Shown here in pieces: positions 46,974-57,300 of a stretch of 64,000 nucleotides of DNA. The DNA comes from Tetraselmis striata. Lineage: Eukaryota; Chlorophyta; Chlorodendrophyceae; Chlorodendrales; Chlorodendraceae. Position 1 is the stretch's first letter. Each line of letters opens with the position of its first letter. The notes beneath the pieces were generated by a model. That model searched no databases. It had not been told where the DNA came from and worked only from the letters and a program-made list of their open reading frames with translations. The stretch spans positions 186,001-250,000 of the forward strand of contig VCJN01000543.1 in NCBI GenBank assembly GCA_006384855.1, read 5' to 3'. Position numbers and translations under genes: made by a program.

Positions 46974-47764
46974 GGCGGCGGCGGCGGTGGCGGCGGTCGC
47001 GGTGGTATCGTAGCTAGCAGTGCTGTCGGTGGCGTCGGTAGGCGTCGCGGCACACCAGTGGCAGTGAATTCCAGTGCCGTCAAATAGCGCCGCCGCGAAC
47101 CAATCGCGCTCCCTGCGAGAGACGCAAAGTGTGAAGGGAGGCAGAAACCCCAGGCGGTGCTGAAGAGACACAGGACAATTCGGACGACGAGGGCTGAGCG
47201 TGCGGCTGAGCGCAGCAGCGCAGGGCAATCATCGGCGAGCGTGATGAGTAGTTCTGAAAATGTGGATAAAATAATGCGACTTCTGCTGCCCGTACTCGTA
47301 GCGCGCGGCAGCAGTACAGTAGACGCGACTGGCAACAGTGAAACCCTTGATGCAGTATTACCCTGTACTGTACCTGTACTAGTATCGCCGGTACTCATAA
47401 CATATGTAGTACTATAGTACAGCATAGCGGCCTTTAAATAACAGGGAGGTAGCAGCAAGATAAGCATAATTTTAGCGGGGCTGATGCAGAATGGCATTTG
47501 TCTGCCATGATGTGCCAATTGCCATCCTCCCACTGAATCATGAATGACATCCATAGCTGGCGGCTAATCAATCGGGCACCAACCACCAACCGGAGTATCT
47601 TGGCTCCTAGAAATTAGTATGAGCGCAGAACTTGTGGACATTTAGCACTCGCACCGTGCGCAGGCCATGCCACTACAACTTGGGAGATTTGCAAGAGCAT
47701 ACATTCAACTATCGTACATTTAACAAGCCGATATCTGCGACCTGGCCCGGTACTTCAGCAGTCA
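46974..47764. other. Spacer upstream of ZNF598-like gene
   Basis: Holds the promoter of the ZNF598-like gene and the 3' flank of the dNK gene (both minus). An in-frame open extension upstream of the chosen Met (to 47228) is Ala/Thr-rich and not supported as coding. Confidence 0.4.
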
Positions 47765-49549
47765 TCATATCTGGGCCATCATGCCGGGTGTGAAACTAAG
47801 GTCACTGTATAGCCCAGAGCTGGCGCCGCGGGGTATGAGCAGCTGCGGCGAGTCCATGGCCTGCTTGTATTGCTTGATGTACTCCATGTACGCCTTCACC
47901 ATTGCAGCGTACTCATTCCTGGCCTCCTCATCATGGTCGATGTCGATGTTGACGTCGTAGTCGAGAACCAACGCCGGCAAGTTGTTGAGCTCACTCGGCA
48001 GGAACACGTTGTTGTTCGTCCTCCCCTTGTTCATGTGGACCAGCTTGTCCTGCAGAAGCGTCGGGATGTCGGGCAGGTTGCTGGGCTGGAGCTCCATGCG
48101 GGTGCCAGCAGCTGACAGCTGGCTGTCGCTGGGGAAGAGCAGCGACTTGGAGTTCGGCCGCTCGCCATGCTGTCCCTGTGATAGCCAGTCCTCGTGTTTG
48201 CTATGCAGGTTCTCCAGGTAGTCCAGGGAGACGCGACCTTCTTCATCTCGTGCACGTGCGCCCATGCGCATCAGGCAGGTCCTTGGGTCCGCCTTCAGGT
48301 AGATGAAGCCATCGGGCACGAGCGTGGGCATTACGCTCACCATCGGACTGAACCAGGAGTCGTAGATGCTGAGCTCCACATCGGACATGCACTTTGCTTC
48401 GTGAACTGCACGCACAAACACCATGCGGTCGCTGAACACACTCCGTTCCAGCAGGCGCAGCGACTTTTTGTTCGCCTCACCCTGCGCCGCCATGTGCTCC
48501 CGGCTGTGCTTCTCTTGCATGACGCGTGTGACGAACACGTAATGCTGGAACGTGTATGCGTATCTGCGCTGGTCGTTGTAGAACATCTCCAGCAGGTTGA
48601 TGTTCCCGTCTCCCACGTTTTGCCACTGTTCCACCGGCTCAGGGACAACCTCCACAACTTGTTGCAGCTCCACGCTCTGCCCAATCAGCTTCTGCAGGAA
48701 CGTGGTCTTTCCAACGCCAATGTTTCCCTCCACGCAGAGTGTGAGACCCCTCCCGGCCTTTTGGAGGGCAGCTGCGCTCAGAGAAGCGGCCTTCTCCGCC
48801 TCACTGTCAGCTGCCGCTGCATCGCCGGCTGGCCTGAGGAACTCTATCACCTTCTTGGCCTCGCGCGCGCGTAACACACCCGTGGAGCGATTCGGCAACG
48901 AGCAAAGCGCCTCCACCAGCTCCTCGCTGTCAAGGTCCACCCGGCCCTCGTACCACGCGTGCAGGCTGGGCACGCTTGCGATGCCGTTGTCGGCCAGAAA
49001 TGTTTCGGTTTTGGGACCAACCCCCTCAATGGCAGTGAGCTTGTCCGCTGATTTCTTCCCTCGCGCCTTGCTGCTGGTCCCGCGCCGCCCCGCACGAGCG
49101 ACGACGCGCGTGCCGGAGCCGTTCCGTGCGCCAGCACGTCTCGCTGCCACGCCGTTGCCGCTGACTTTCAGGGGCCCAGCGCACGATGCGGCGGGTGACC
49201 AGTGAGAGGTGCAGAAGGACGCCACCCTCGTGGGCAATACCTGCGCCGAAGCAGCCTTGGCAGAGGCCGAACGGCTGCACTGCAAGAACGGCGCACCGGC
49301 GCATGAGCACCGAGCAGAGGAGGCGACAACCCGCCATCTCGTGCGCGAGTGGGGGCGGCGTAAGGTTGGTGCAACCCGGCAACCGGTAGCTATATAGCTC
49401 AGCGCGTGCACTATGATTGCAGCCTGTATCTGGGGCCCGACGGCACGGCGAAGCAGGTTGAGGTAGCAGTTGCGCTTTTTCCCGGCGGGGGTGGGGTTTC
49501 CCTCGCCGCCGCCCGGATGGCTGCATACGCTGGGCGTCGGCCGCCGCAC
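47765..49549 (-). CDS. dNK: Deoxynucleoside kinase with N-terminal helix-hairpin-helix
   Basis: Single uninterrupted frame of 594 codons. Residues 267-594 are a deoxynucleoside kinase of the dCK/dGK/TK2 family: P-loop GNIGVGKTT (about 275-283), VVPEPVEQW, the ERSVFSDRMVF motif with catalytic Glu and Arg, and YLKADPRTCLMRMGARAR (lid Arg segment). A conserved-looking C-terminal part (FLPSELNNLPALVLDYDVNI) follows. Such kinases phosphorylate deoxynucleosides for salvage; plants and algae have organellar members. Residues about 170-200 (LTAIEGVGPKTETFLADNGI) form a helix-hairpin-helix-like domain, which is not standard in this family. The N-terminal 150 residues are Arg/Ala/Ser-rich, compatible with a transit peptide, but the start is uncertain: no in-frame Met lies between 49549 and the kinase domain, and a TATATAG sequence near 49391 (minus) lies downstream of this Met. 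An undetected 5' intron is possible. Confidence 0.88.
   Translation of the reverse strand: MRRPTPSVCSHPGGGEGNPTPAGKKRNCYLNLLRRAVGPQIQAAIIVHALSYIATGCRVAPTLRRPHSRTRWRVVASSARCSCAGAPFLQCSRSASAKAASAQVLPTRVASFCTSHWSPAASCAGPLKVSGNGVAARRAGARNGSGTRVVARAGRRGTSSKARGKKSADKLTAIEGVGPKTETFLADNGIASVPSLHAWYEGRVDLDSEELVEALCSLPNRSTGVLRAREAKKVIEFLRPAGDAAAADSEAEKAASLSAAALQKAGRGLTLCVEGNIGVGKTTFLQKLIGQSVELQQVVEVVPEPVEQWQNVGDGNINLLEMFYNDQRRYAYTFQHYVFVTRVMQEKHSREHMAAQGEANKKSLRLLERSVFSDRMVFVRAVHEAKCMSDVELSIYDSWFSPMVSVMPTLVPDGFIYLKADPRTCLMRMGARARDEEGRVSLDYLENLHSKHEDWLSQGQHGERPNSKSLLFPSDSQLSAAGTRMELQPSNLPDIPTLLQDKLVHMNKGRTNNNVFLPSELNNLPALVLDYDVNIDIDHDEEARNEYAAMVKAYMEYIKQYKQAMDSPQLLIPRGASSGLYSDLSFTPGMMAQI
49389..49400 (-). 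promoter_or_regulatory. TATA-like sequence inside the proposed dNK 5' end
   Basis: GCTATATAGC reads the same on both strands. If used on the minus strand, transcription would start near 49365, inside the long ORF, and would exclude the Met at 49549. Functional status unknown. Confidence 0.3.
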
Positions 49550-49596
49550 CGGCCGTCACGGCGGGCGCGAGGCGGGCGGGCTGAGCCAAAGTACAG

Positions 49597-49804
49597 TGGT
49601 ACTGGTGTGAATTACAAAAGGGCAGTACAGGTACCAGAACCGCGCCGCCACGCGCGCTACCCGTCCAGATGCCGCTAATTTGTTTTCTCCTACCGGCGGT
49701 AAAAGTAAAAGTAAAGTTCGCCCCGGGACATCGGCCGAAGCCGCCCCAGCACTTGACCTCGTGCGCCAACTGCAGTCGTAGGTCTGGCATAGCCCATAGA
49801 CCTA
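49597..49804 (-). repeat. tRNA-derived SINE 3' fragment plus TIR-element motif
   Basis: 49698-49804 matches the 3' body and tail of the SINE at 21571-21837 (AGTTCGCCCCGGGACATCGG, CAGCACTTGACCTCGTGCG, CTGGCATAGCCCATAGACC), with a tail of TTTTACT units on the minus strand. Just to the left, at 49597, TACTGGTGTGAATTACAAAA repeats the motif of the TIR elements. Confidence 0.78.
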
Positions 49805-50248
49805 CCGGCGGTAGTCAGCATCTCCTCGCCATGATGCATGACGCTGTGAGCCTGCTGTGATGCATGCGGCGATAGGAACATTCCAGTACTATTCCTACCG
49901 GCACGTGAGACAAATATAAGTACAGGTACGGGATAAAACCAGAAAGTGACGACTACCTGCGCAACAAGGACCGTCAGAAACCGGTCATTACTAATCCTTA
50001 CACCGATATCAACAGAACGTACCGCCATGGGTACCTGTATACTGTACAGCATTGGCGGCAGGTAGACCGGCGGGCCATCAATAACTACCTACTCGGGCCA
50101 GCCCGGGCGTCGAACAAGTGATGACGGTCGCTCACTCGCTCCAACGGTCAGCGCATCAGTCACCCCATACGGCAGCACGTCTCGCGTGACACCCTCGACC
50201 ACCACTGCAAGCGGCTGACATCAGCCTCTACCACCTTGAGTGAGCCCG
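49805..50248. other. Divergent intergenic region
   Basis: Lies between the dNK gene (-) and the next kinase gene (+). Short palindromic TACCGG/GGTACC words are frequent; no promoter motif is clear. Confidence 0.35.
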
Positions 50249-52762
50249 ATGGCTACTCCTACTACAGCGAGCTCCCTTCTGGGGTGGTGGGGTCCGCTCG
50301 CACTACTGGTAGCAACTGTCGGAGCGGCCTTCGTGCCCCAGCCCATATACTTGCACGGCCTGAAATATCCATACTCAAACCCGGATAATCTTGGAGGAGC
50401 GAGGACCTGGTTGAAGCCAGTCATAAGCTGTACGAACCCGGAGCATGTGGCAGTGCTGGAAAGCTATGAAAAGGCAGGCCCGCGCATCGCATACCTCGGC
50501 CCCCATGGTCCGCCAATGCACCGACAGTATGACATATATATGGCATTTTTATGTGCTGGTGCCGGGGCAGTACAAGCAGTTGGCGCAGGTGGGCAGGCTG
50601 GTCGACTGAACCACAATCCGTATGCTGAAGTATTACACTGCGGCTGCTGCTGCTGCCTGTCACACAGCACTTCGACGCTGATCTTCAGAAGGAAGCCTGG
50701 CATTATGCGGATGGGATTTCTGAGGCCGACAAGCGGAGGTACACCTTCACCAGGATGGCAAGTCTCCCTGTCCCATCTGCATCCACCCTGCTGAATCTCT
50801 GTGCAGTCATCGCCAGCTGTTCACCATTCGAAGCCAGCTGATCCTGCCAAAGAAGCACACTGCGAGATGCCACCAAACATAAACACTCAGCGTAGTGTTT
50901 GTTGTGAACTTTATATTTATAGTAAACGTGCTTGCTTTGGGTGCAGATGGTGACCGGCTCTGAGGGCACAGTGTACGAGGCAGTTGATCGCACCACCGGC
51001 AAGTTGGTGGCCATCAAGAAGGTACGGTGGGATCAAGCTGATGCGACCTGCAGATGTGGATTTATTGCATAGCCGAGAAAAGGACTGGGCATTGCCGATG
51101 GAGGGATCACACATCAACATTCACCCAACGCAGGTGACTGAGGTGTACAAAAGCATCCATGGCGCCAGCGGGCAGGGCCTGCACATGACTGCGTTTCAGG
51201 TGTGGGCTGAAGTAAAGGCGCTGAAGCTTACCAAGGAATCACGTATGGCTCCATCTGACTGAGTTTCACGCCACTGAGTGATATAGGCATAGCATGTTAG
51301 GGAGGTATGCCGCTTGCAGGCTAGATTTCACCCACAGGCATGAGCATCATGCAAATTGAGTGCGATGTGCTTATGCCGATGGTGGCTCGCAGCTGATATA
51401 ATGAGGCTCAACCGCTTCATCATGGGCAAGAAGACCGCCTACATTGTTTTGGAGATGCTTGAGACAACCGTTCCGCCTGGCCAGGTACACAGGCCCTTCA
51501 AACCGGATGGCACAGCTTGCCGCTGCTTGGCGGCCTTTTCGCATTGCTGCGATGCTGCCGCTGAAATGCGCTCACTGCCATGCTGCACCACAGCATGTTC
51601 GCTCAGGGGATATTGCGACCTCTTTGGGCGCACCGACGCTGCAGCGGAGAGTGTTTCAATTCATCAGGGGGATTGCGTTCCTGCACTCAGGTGCGTCAGA
51701 GGGCCGCGGGTTGACTGGCGAAGTTTGGTTGATCTGGCACAGCAATCTGCGCGATGCGCTGCTGCGGCTGGGGAATACCTCGCATGTTGAATCAACGTAG
51801 CTGGCGTGCGGGAGAGGGTGTATGCACCTTGCTAGGCTTGCATCTTGTCAGGACCACGTGGCCAGTACTGAAGGCTGCATGCAACTTGGTTGCCGCGCAG
51901 CCAACCTGGTTCACAGGGACCTTAGATGGCACAACGTGATGCTGGGCGACAAGTGCAACGTGGTGATCATCGACCTTGGGAATGTCAGCCCAGCTCAACC
52001 GATGCCGAGGCATGCTCTCATGTGAGTTGCTCCCGTTCATGGGGTCATACCTGTTGTGTTTGCGCATCTGTTGCTGATGAGAGACGTAGGCCCATAGGTG
52101 TAGCCTGAAGGTACCCCTGAGGGGTGGCAAGGGCGGTCGTATGCCTGTGTCACCACCAGCGCCGTTGCTCGTATCGGTCACTTTTGTCCCCCTACTTGCA
52201 GTTCGGAGCTGCCCCTTGGGCACGAGGACCGCCGGTCCCATCAAAAGGACATATGGCTAGCAGGGGCAACCATTCTGTCATGGATTGCCGGCATAGAGGT
52301 CCACCACCTGGTGAACCAAGCGACGCTGACCGCCGCGGGCATTGTCGAAGTCTTTGGAATGCCTCCCCCAGAAGTCCTTTCTATGGTATGCTCATGCTCG
52401 CCTCATGCAACACCTAAGCAGCCATGCAACCCCCCCTGCCTGCTCCCAGTATTCGAGTACCATACCTGGGCTTCCCTGATTGTGATACCAATGCCCTGGC
52501 ACCACAGTACTCGAAGGAGATACAGGGTGCTTTCAAAGCCGCAAAGCCAAAGGCCGCTTCCGCAATGAACTGGCGCAAAAGCTTCCCCTCTGTGGACGTG
52601 CAGCTGTTTGACCTGATCAAGAAGATGATGAGCTTGGACCGCAAGGTGGGGTCGGCCGTGGAGCTGCTGAAGCACCCGTACCTGCGCGAGCTGCATGCAA
52701 AGGAGCCATTGGCGAAGGGGCCCGGAGATATGTCTGCCGCCTTTAAGGTAATGGGACCCTGA
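50249..52762 (+). CDS. Protein kinase with atypical HRDLRWHN and DLG motifs
   Basis: Confident exons in phase: 50668-50757, 50947-51021, 51134-51242, 51393-51484, 51594-51690, 51901-52021, 52202-52385, 52508-52762. They give TGSEGTVYEAV (glycine loop), VAIKK (ATP Lys), EVKALKLTKES (helix C Glu), KKTAYIVLEML (hinge), LVHRDLRWHNVML (catalytic Asp and Asn, but Arg for the usual Lys), IIDLGNV (DLG for DFG), KDIWLAGATILSWIAG (helix F) and VELLKHPYLREL. The activation segment is short and no APE motif is visible. The intron after 50757 appears to use a GC donor. Upstream, an ORF from the Met at 50249 has a hydrophobic stretch (WWGPLALLVATVGAAFV), and an exon ending LVPGQYKQLAQ at 50588 is in another frame, so the N-terminus is unresolved. 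It could be CMGC-like or a plastid kinase; substrate unknown. Confidence 0.75.
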
Positions 52763-53821
52763 GCTAGCTGCTGGTGTGAGCCGGAACCAGCACATGTGAG
52801 TAGGGATGGGCTCCACACCTTCCCATGCGGTCAGCCGCGATGACGGGGCCATGCAGCAGGGTCCGCATGATTGATGCAGCCATACTCCGCATGATGCTGG
52901 TGCTGCAGCCCGCTGATCACGATTGCGGCGAACCTAGCATGTGCAGCTTGTGCCAGATGCAGTGCTGACAGCTTTTCTGTATTCCGCTGCCACAGCGCGC
53001 AGAGGCGGCCATTCTTGGGGATGCGGGAGCTGCCCGGGCCTACCTCAATGCTGAGGCTGACAGTCATGCATAGATAGGCCACAATGGCCTTCTGATGGGT
53101 GACAGACTTCCAACGATGCACGGCCAAGGCTCACAAGACTCCAGAGGAATACCTCACGGACTGGCCACACAAACAGTGGCATTCTCACAACGAATGATAA
53201 ATATAGTGCTGAAGCAATGTGGCAGAATGCTCTAATAGACACGCCCAGGCCGCAGATTGACCGACAAACGACTTGAAGACTGGCAATGCGGCATTTGGCG
53301 GTGTTGATGATATGAACGAATGATGAGTGCAAAACAATGGATGCAAAGCAAAACTGTTTACGAGAATAATAATAATCGGCTGGTGCTTTACATTGGTCAA
53401 TGGAATTTGAAAACGCAGTGGCTGGGTGAAGTTTAGCCTCGTCTGCTAATTTGTGTTGAAGACTGCCCACACATGTGGGCCTGATTCAATTGTTGTAAAT
53501 ACGTACACCCAGGAACGAAAAGCAGGGCCGCAACTGACAAAAAAACAGCTGCAGCGGAGGAGACATCCGCGCACTTGGACTCCGATTGTCGTTAGAGTCT
53601 GCCACTACTTGCAAGCACAAATGATCAGCACCACACCTTACCCTTGCGCTGCTGCGTATATAATATATACGATGCCATCCAATCAGTCACACAAATGACC
53701 GGCTGATGATGGTCTAAAGTCAGTATGCAAATGTATACCGACATGTAAGAGTGATAGATGGCGACGTTTATGGGGGCGCAGATGCGTTGCCACCTGCTGC
53801 CACATTGCGGTCGCCCACCTG

Positions 53822-53861
<40 letters not shown>

Positions 53862-54391
53862 GTCGCCATGCTGGCAGTTTTGGCACTGTCACATTATAGC
53901 AAGCTGACTATATCGCTGCTGTATTAGCTATATCATGCCAATGATGACCCATGGCATGCTGGAGACCAACTGGACACACACTGGCACCCACAGGAACACA
54001 CGCATGCACACAGTATGCTGTCGTTTTACGCAAAAGATCGTTAAACACAAAGATAACAGTGTGTGTTTTATATATATCTAGTACGGGCATGTACGTTTGA
54101 AACCTTCCTGCCAATTCCGGCTCTTGTCTGTGAGAAGTAGCCTGCGCATTATTTTTGGCAAAACAAGACTCAACCTTGAAATATGCCTGCGCCTCGTCCT
54201 GCCGCCCGTACCCGTAGTACTTTGCCTCCTCCCGACGCTACTCACCCAGGTCACGACGCGCTGATCCGACGCTAGATGGTCGATGAGTGCTGACGACGCG
54301 ATAAACAGCGACGACGTGTCCTCTATCACGCACTCTCTCCCGCCCAACGTGAACCCCAAAGGGCCGCAAGCATACAAAATTTGCGAGCAGC
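52763..54391. other. Intergenic, no gene; CT microsatellite
   Basis: A CT dinucleotide array lies at 53822-53858. The rest has only short ORFs. The first exon of the DNAAF9 homolog follows. Confidence 0.5.
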
Positions 54392-57300
54392 ATGCCGCTT
54401 TTACCGCAAGCCGAGTTCACAGCGACGCAGTGCGCACTCCGCCTACGATGCATGCAGGTATGCACTGCCTGCTGGCTGCCCTACTCCTTGCTGCCCGCGC
54501 GCCGCCGAATAAAAGACTCGCCGAAACGTCGCGGGGTGAATATAAGATCGGCCGCGGAAGCGGTCGAAAGCTACCAAACCTTCATCCAGCCTTGTTGGAT
54601 CGCCTACTGGGCTTACGCGACACACGGTCGGCAGTGCGGTGTCGTGAGTGTACCGATGTCGGCTGGCTGGCACCGCGGCGGGGCTCTCGAGTCGGGAAGC
54701 GGTCGGCTCGTCGAGCCGTCGCGGTGTTCCGTGGGCAGGCTGGTGGGGCTGATATATTATGCCACGCTCTGTGGAGGATCGACACTGAGGCTGAGTTGCA
54801 TTTTGCTTTCGGCTACCTCGCATGCTTGTAACGTCGGTGTGGATGGGGATGCGGCCGGAGCACATGGGCGCTTTGGGCGCATGTAGGACAGCACGAACTC
54901 TTTCGCCGCCTCTCACCTGGGGATGTGCTCATTGTTCGGCAGGCGCTGGTTAAGGATGAGGGGCTGGACGCCCTGGTGTTGGTGCCAGGAATGGACGGCG
55001 CCTACAACTGGGGAAGTCAGCAAGCGGTGGGCTATCTCCTGGAGGGCCACAGTGGGCGCGACATTCTGGACGTTACCAAACTGCGCACCGAGCTGGAGGA
55101 CATCATTCTCGTCATCGGGCAGACTTCTGTCGGGCTGTATACGGCGCCGGATGCCCGCGCCTCCCTGTGGCCGCTCATCATGCCCGAGTGGCAAAACATC
55201 GACCTGTTTTGCTCAGAGGAGCTGGAGGACCAGGACATGCGCGAGGCGGACAAGATCGGCGCGCTGGTGCAGCTCCTGCGCGGCAAGTCCAAGCTGGGCT
55301 TTGCCCTGAGCCCTGGCGACAAGGGAGCTCCGGGGCAGTCCATGGATGTGGAGAAGTGGGCGCTGATTCAGGCATACGGGCTGGAGGGAATCGGCCGGCC
55401 GGGTTTCCTCACCATGAACTTCGAGGTGAGCGCATCACGCCTACATGCCTACATGGCAATGCAGCCCAGCCCAGCCGGCATGCCTGCAATCGGCAGCACA
55501 CTCACCGCAGCCAAACGCCGGGCTCATGCAGGTGAAAAACGTATACGAGGCGCTCCAGAGCCTGTATGTGAACCTCGACTCACACGATCTGGACCACCTG
55601 CTGAACAGCGGGGTCCGCCTCATGCAGCAGCACTGGCACGAGGTGGTGCAGGGGCTCAGCATGTGCCACCCCTGCGACCGCGCAAAGCTGTCCGAGCGCC
55701 AGGTGCGGCGTTCGGACGCCCCCCCTGATGGCATGTCAGCACATGTACCCCCCGAAATGCGATGTCCAGAGGTGCGCGCGGCGCTGATGTCCTGGCTGGC
55801 TGCCTGCAGGTGGGGGAGCCGCTGCTGAGCTACTACGCGTACGGCACTCTCCGCCCCACCGTCGGTGTCAAGCAGGTGCGCAATCAGCGCTGCTCCCCAG
55901 CAACTGCCACGCTCTACCCATGCTGTGGCCCTATAGGGTGGAGGCAGACATCCTGACCTCCCCTCCTGCCCGCCTCAGACCCTCACCATGATGCCGAGAG
56001 TGGTGTTCGGGCAGCGGACCAACTCGGACAAGGAACAATCCACCACCTTGACTGCGGCCGGAGCTGGCACGCTGGCCGGTGAGGGTCGGCGTTGTCAGAT
56101 GCTCTCACCAGCAGCGGCCCGCCGTCTACCGTCCCGACTGCCAGGCGGACCGCAGAGGGACTCAGAGCGTGCCCCCGGCCCCGTGTGTTGCTCAGGCGAG
56201 CCGTGCGCGCACTTCCTGGTGGAGGCGGCCGACCCGCGGAGCCCGCTGCGCGCGGCGCGCACCTACTTTTTCAGTGCCGGGGGCCTGCCGACGGACTGCC
56301 TCGTGGGTGCGACCACCCGTCCTGCGCGCTCTGCGGCTTTTTACTGGGGCCTGGGGAGGTGCATGTGGTGTTGTGCTGAGGGAAATGGAGGGGGGGTGTC
56401 CAGGCAATGTACGAGGCGTGGAAAGAATTGTTCCGGTATAGAAAAGCGCAAATGAAGCTTGCCCAACGGGCCAAATTTATGGCTCTTAGCCCCATTGACC
56501 CGGTGAATATCTTCAAGCCAGCTCTTCACACCCGTCCACCGCATAAAGTACATTTTTCCGTCACGTCATGCGAAACTGAGCTCTGGGCTGTGCGCGACAC
56601 ATTACGAGGACTTATTTTTTCCTGTCCTAAAACAACTCTATACTTATGACCGTCCTGGAGCGTGCCACTGCGAGAATGGCGGATAATTACGGTATTTTAC
56701 TCCATATGACATATACAATAAAGTACTTAAGTACGAGTACTTCCACGCGCATAATTGAATCCGGTACGAGTTTTTAGGGTAGGTAGAACATGCGGCGGCC
56801 GGCAGTCGCTGCATATTCTATTAAATAATAAATAAAATGGGAACGCTTGGCGCGAAGTCGTAAATGTCAGTTGTCTCTATTTGGAGGAAAGCTTGATGAG
56901 GAATTCATTTACGATCTAATCTCGATGACAGGTTGGGCCCAACTTTGTTTTCACATGTTGCGCGAATTGTACTTTCTGGCCCGATTCGATTTCGGTTAAG
57001 ACCGCCCAATCTCGACGGGCCCATAGTGCCACCGAATGCGGCATGGCCGAGTTCCTTGTCTGCGCTTTGCTCTGTTTTTCCAAACAATCGCAGTTTTGAG
57101 CTTCGCGCCGCCCAAAAACACCGCTAGGGCAGTCTTGAGCGTACCCGCCTCTGCCTCTGCCGAACTGTTTAGGACGTCTTTGCACACCGAAAACAGAGCC
57201 CAGGAGGCATCGGGGGCAGGGCACTGGGACCATGTTACACCCAGCGGGATATGATGTGACGTGATGCAAATGCATCTATGATGTCTTTACTCACGAGGTC

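Noticed and set aside
48194-48874. 226-residue plus-strand ORF
   Set aside because: Antisense shadow of the deoxynucleoside kinase, whose frame carries clear family motifs.
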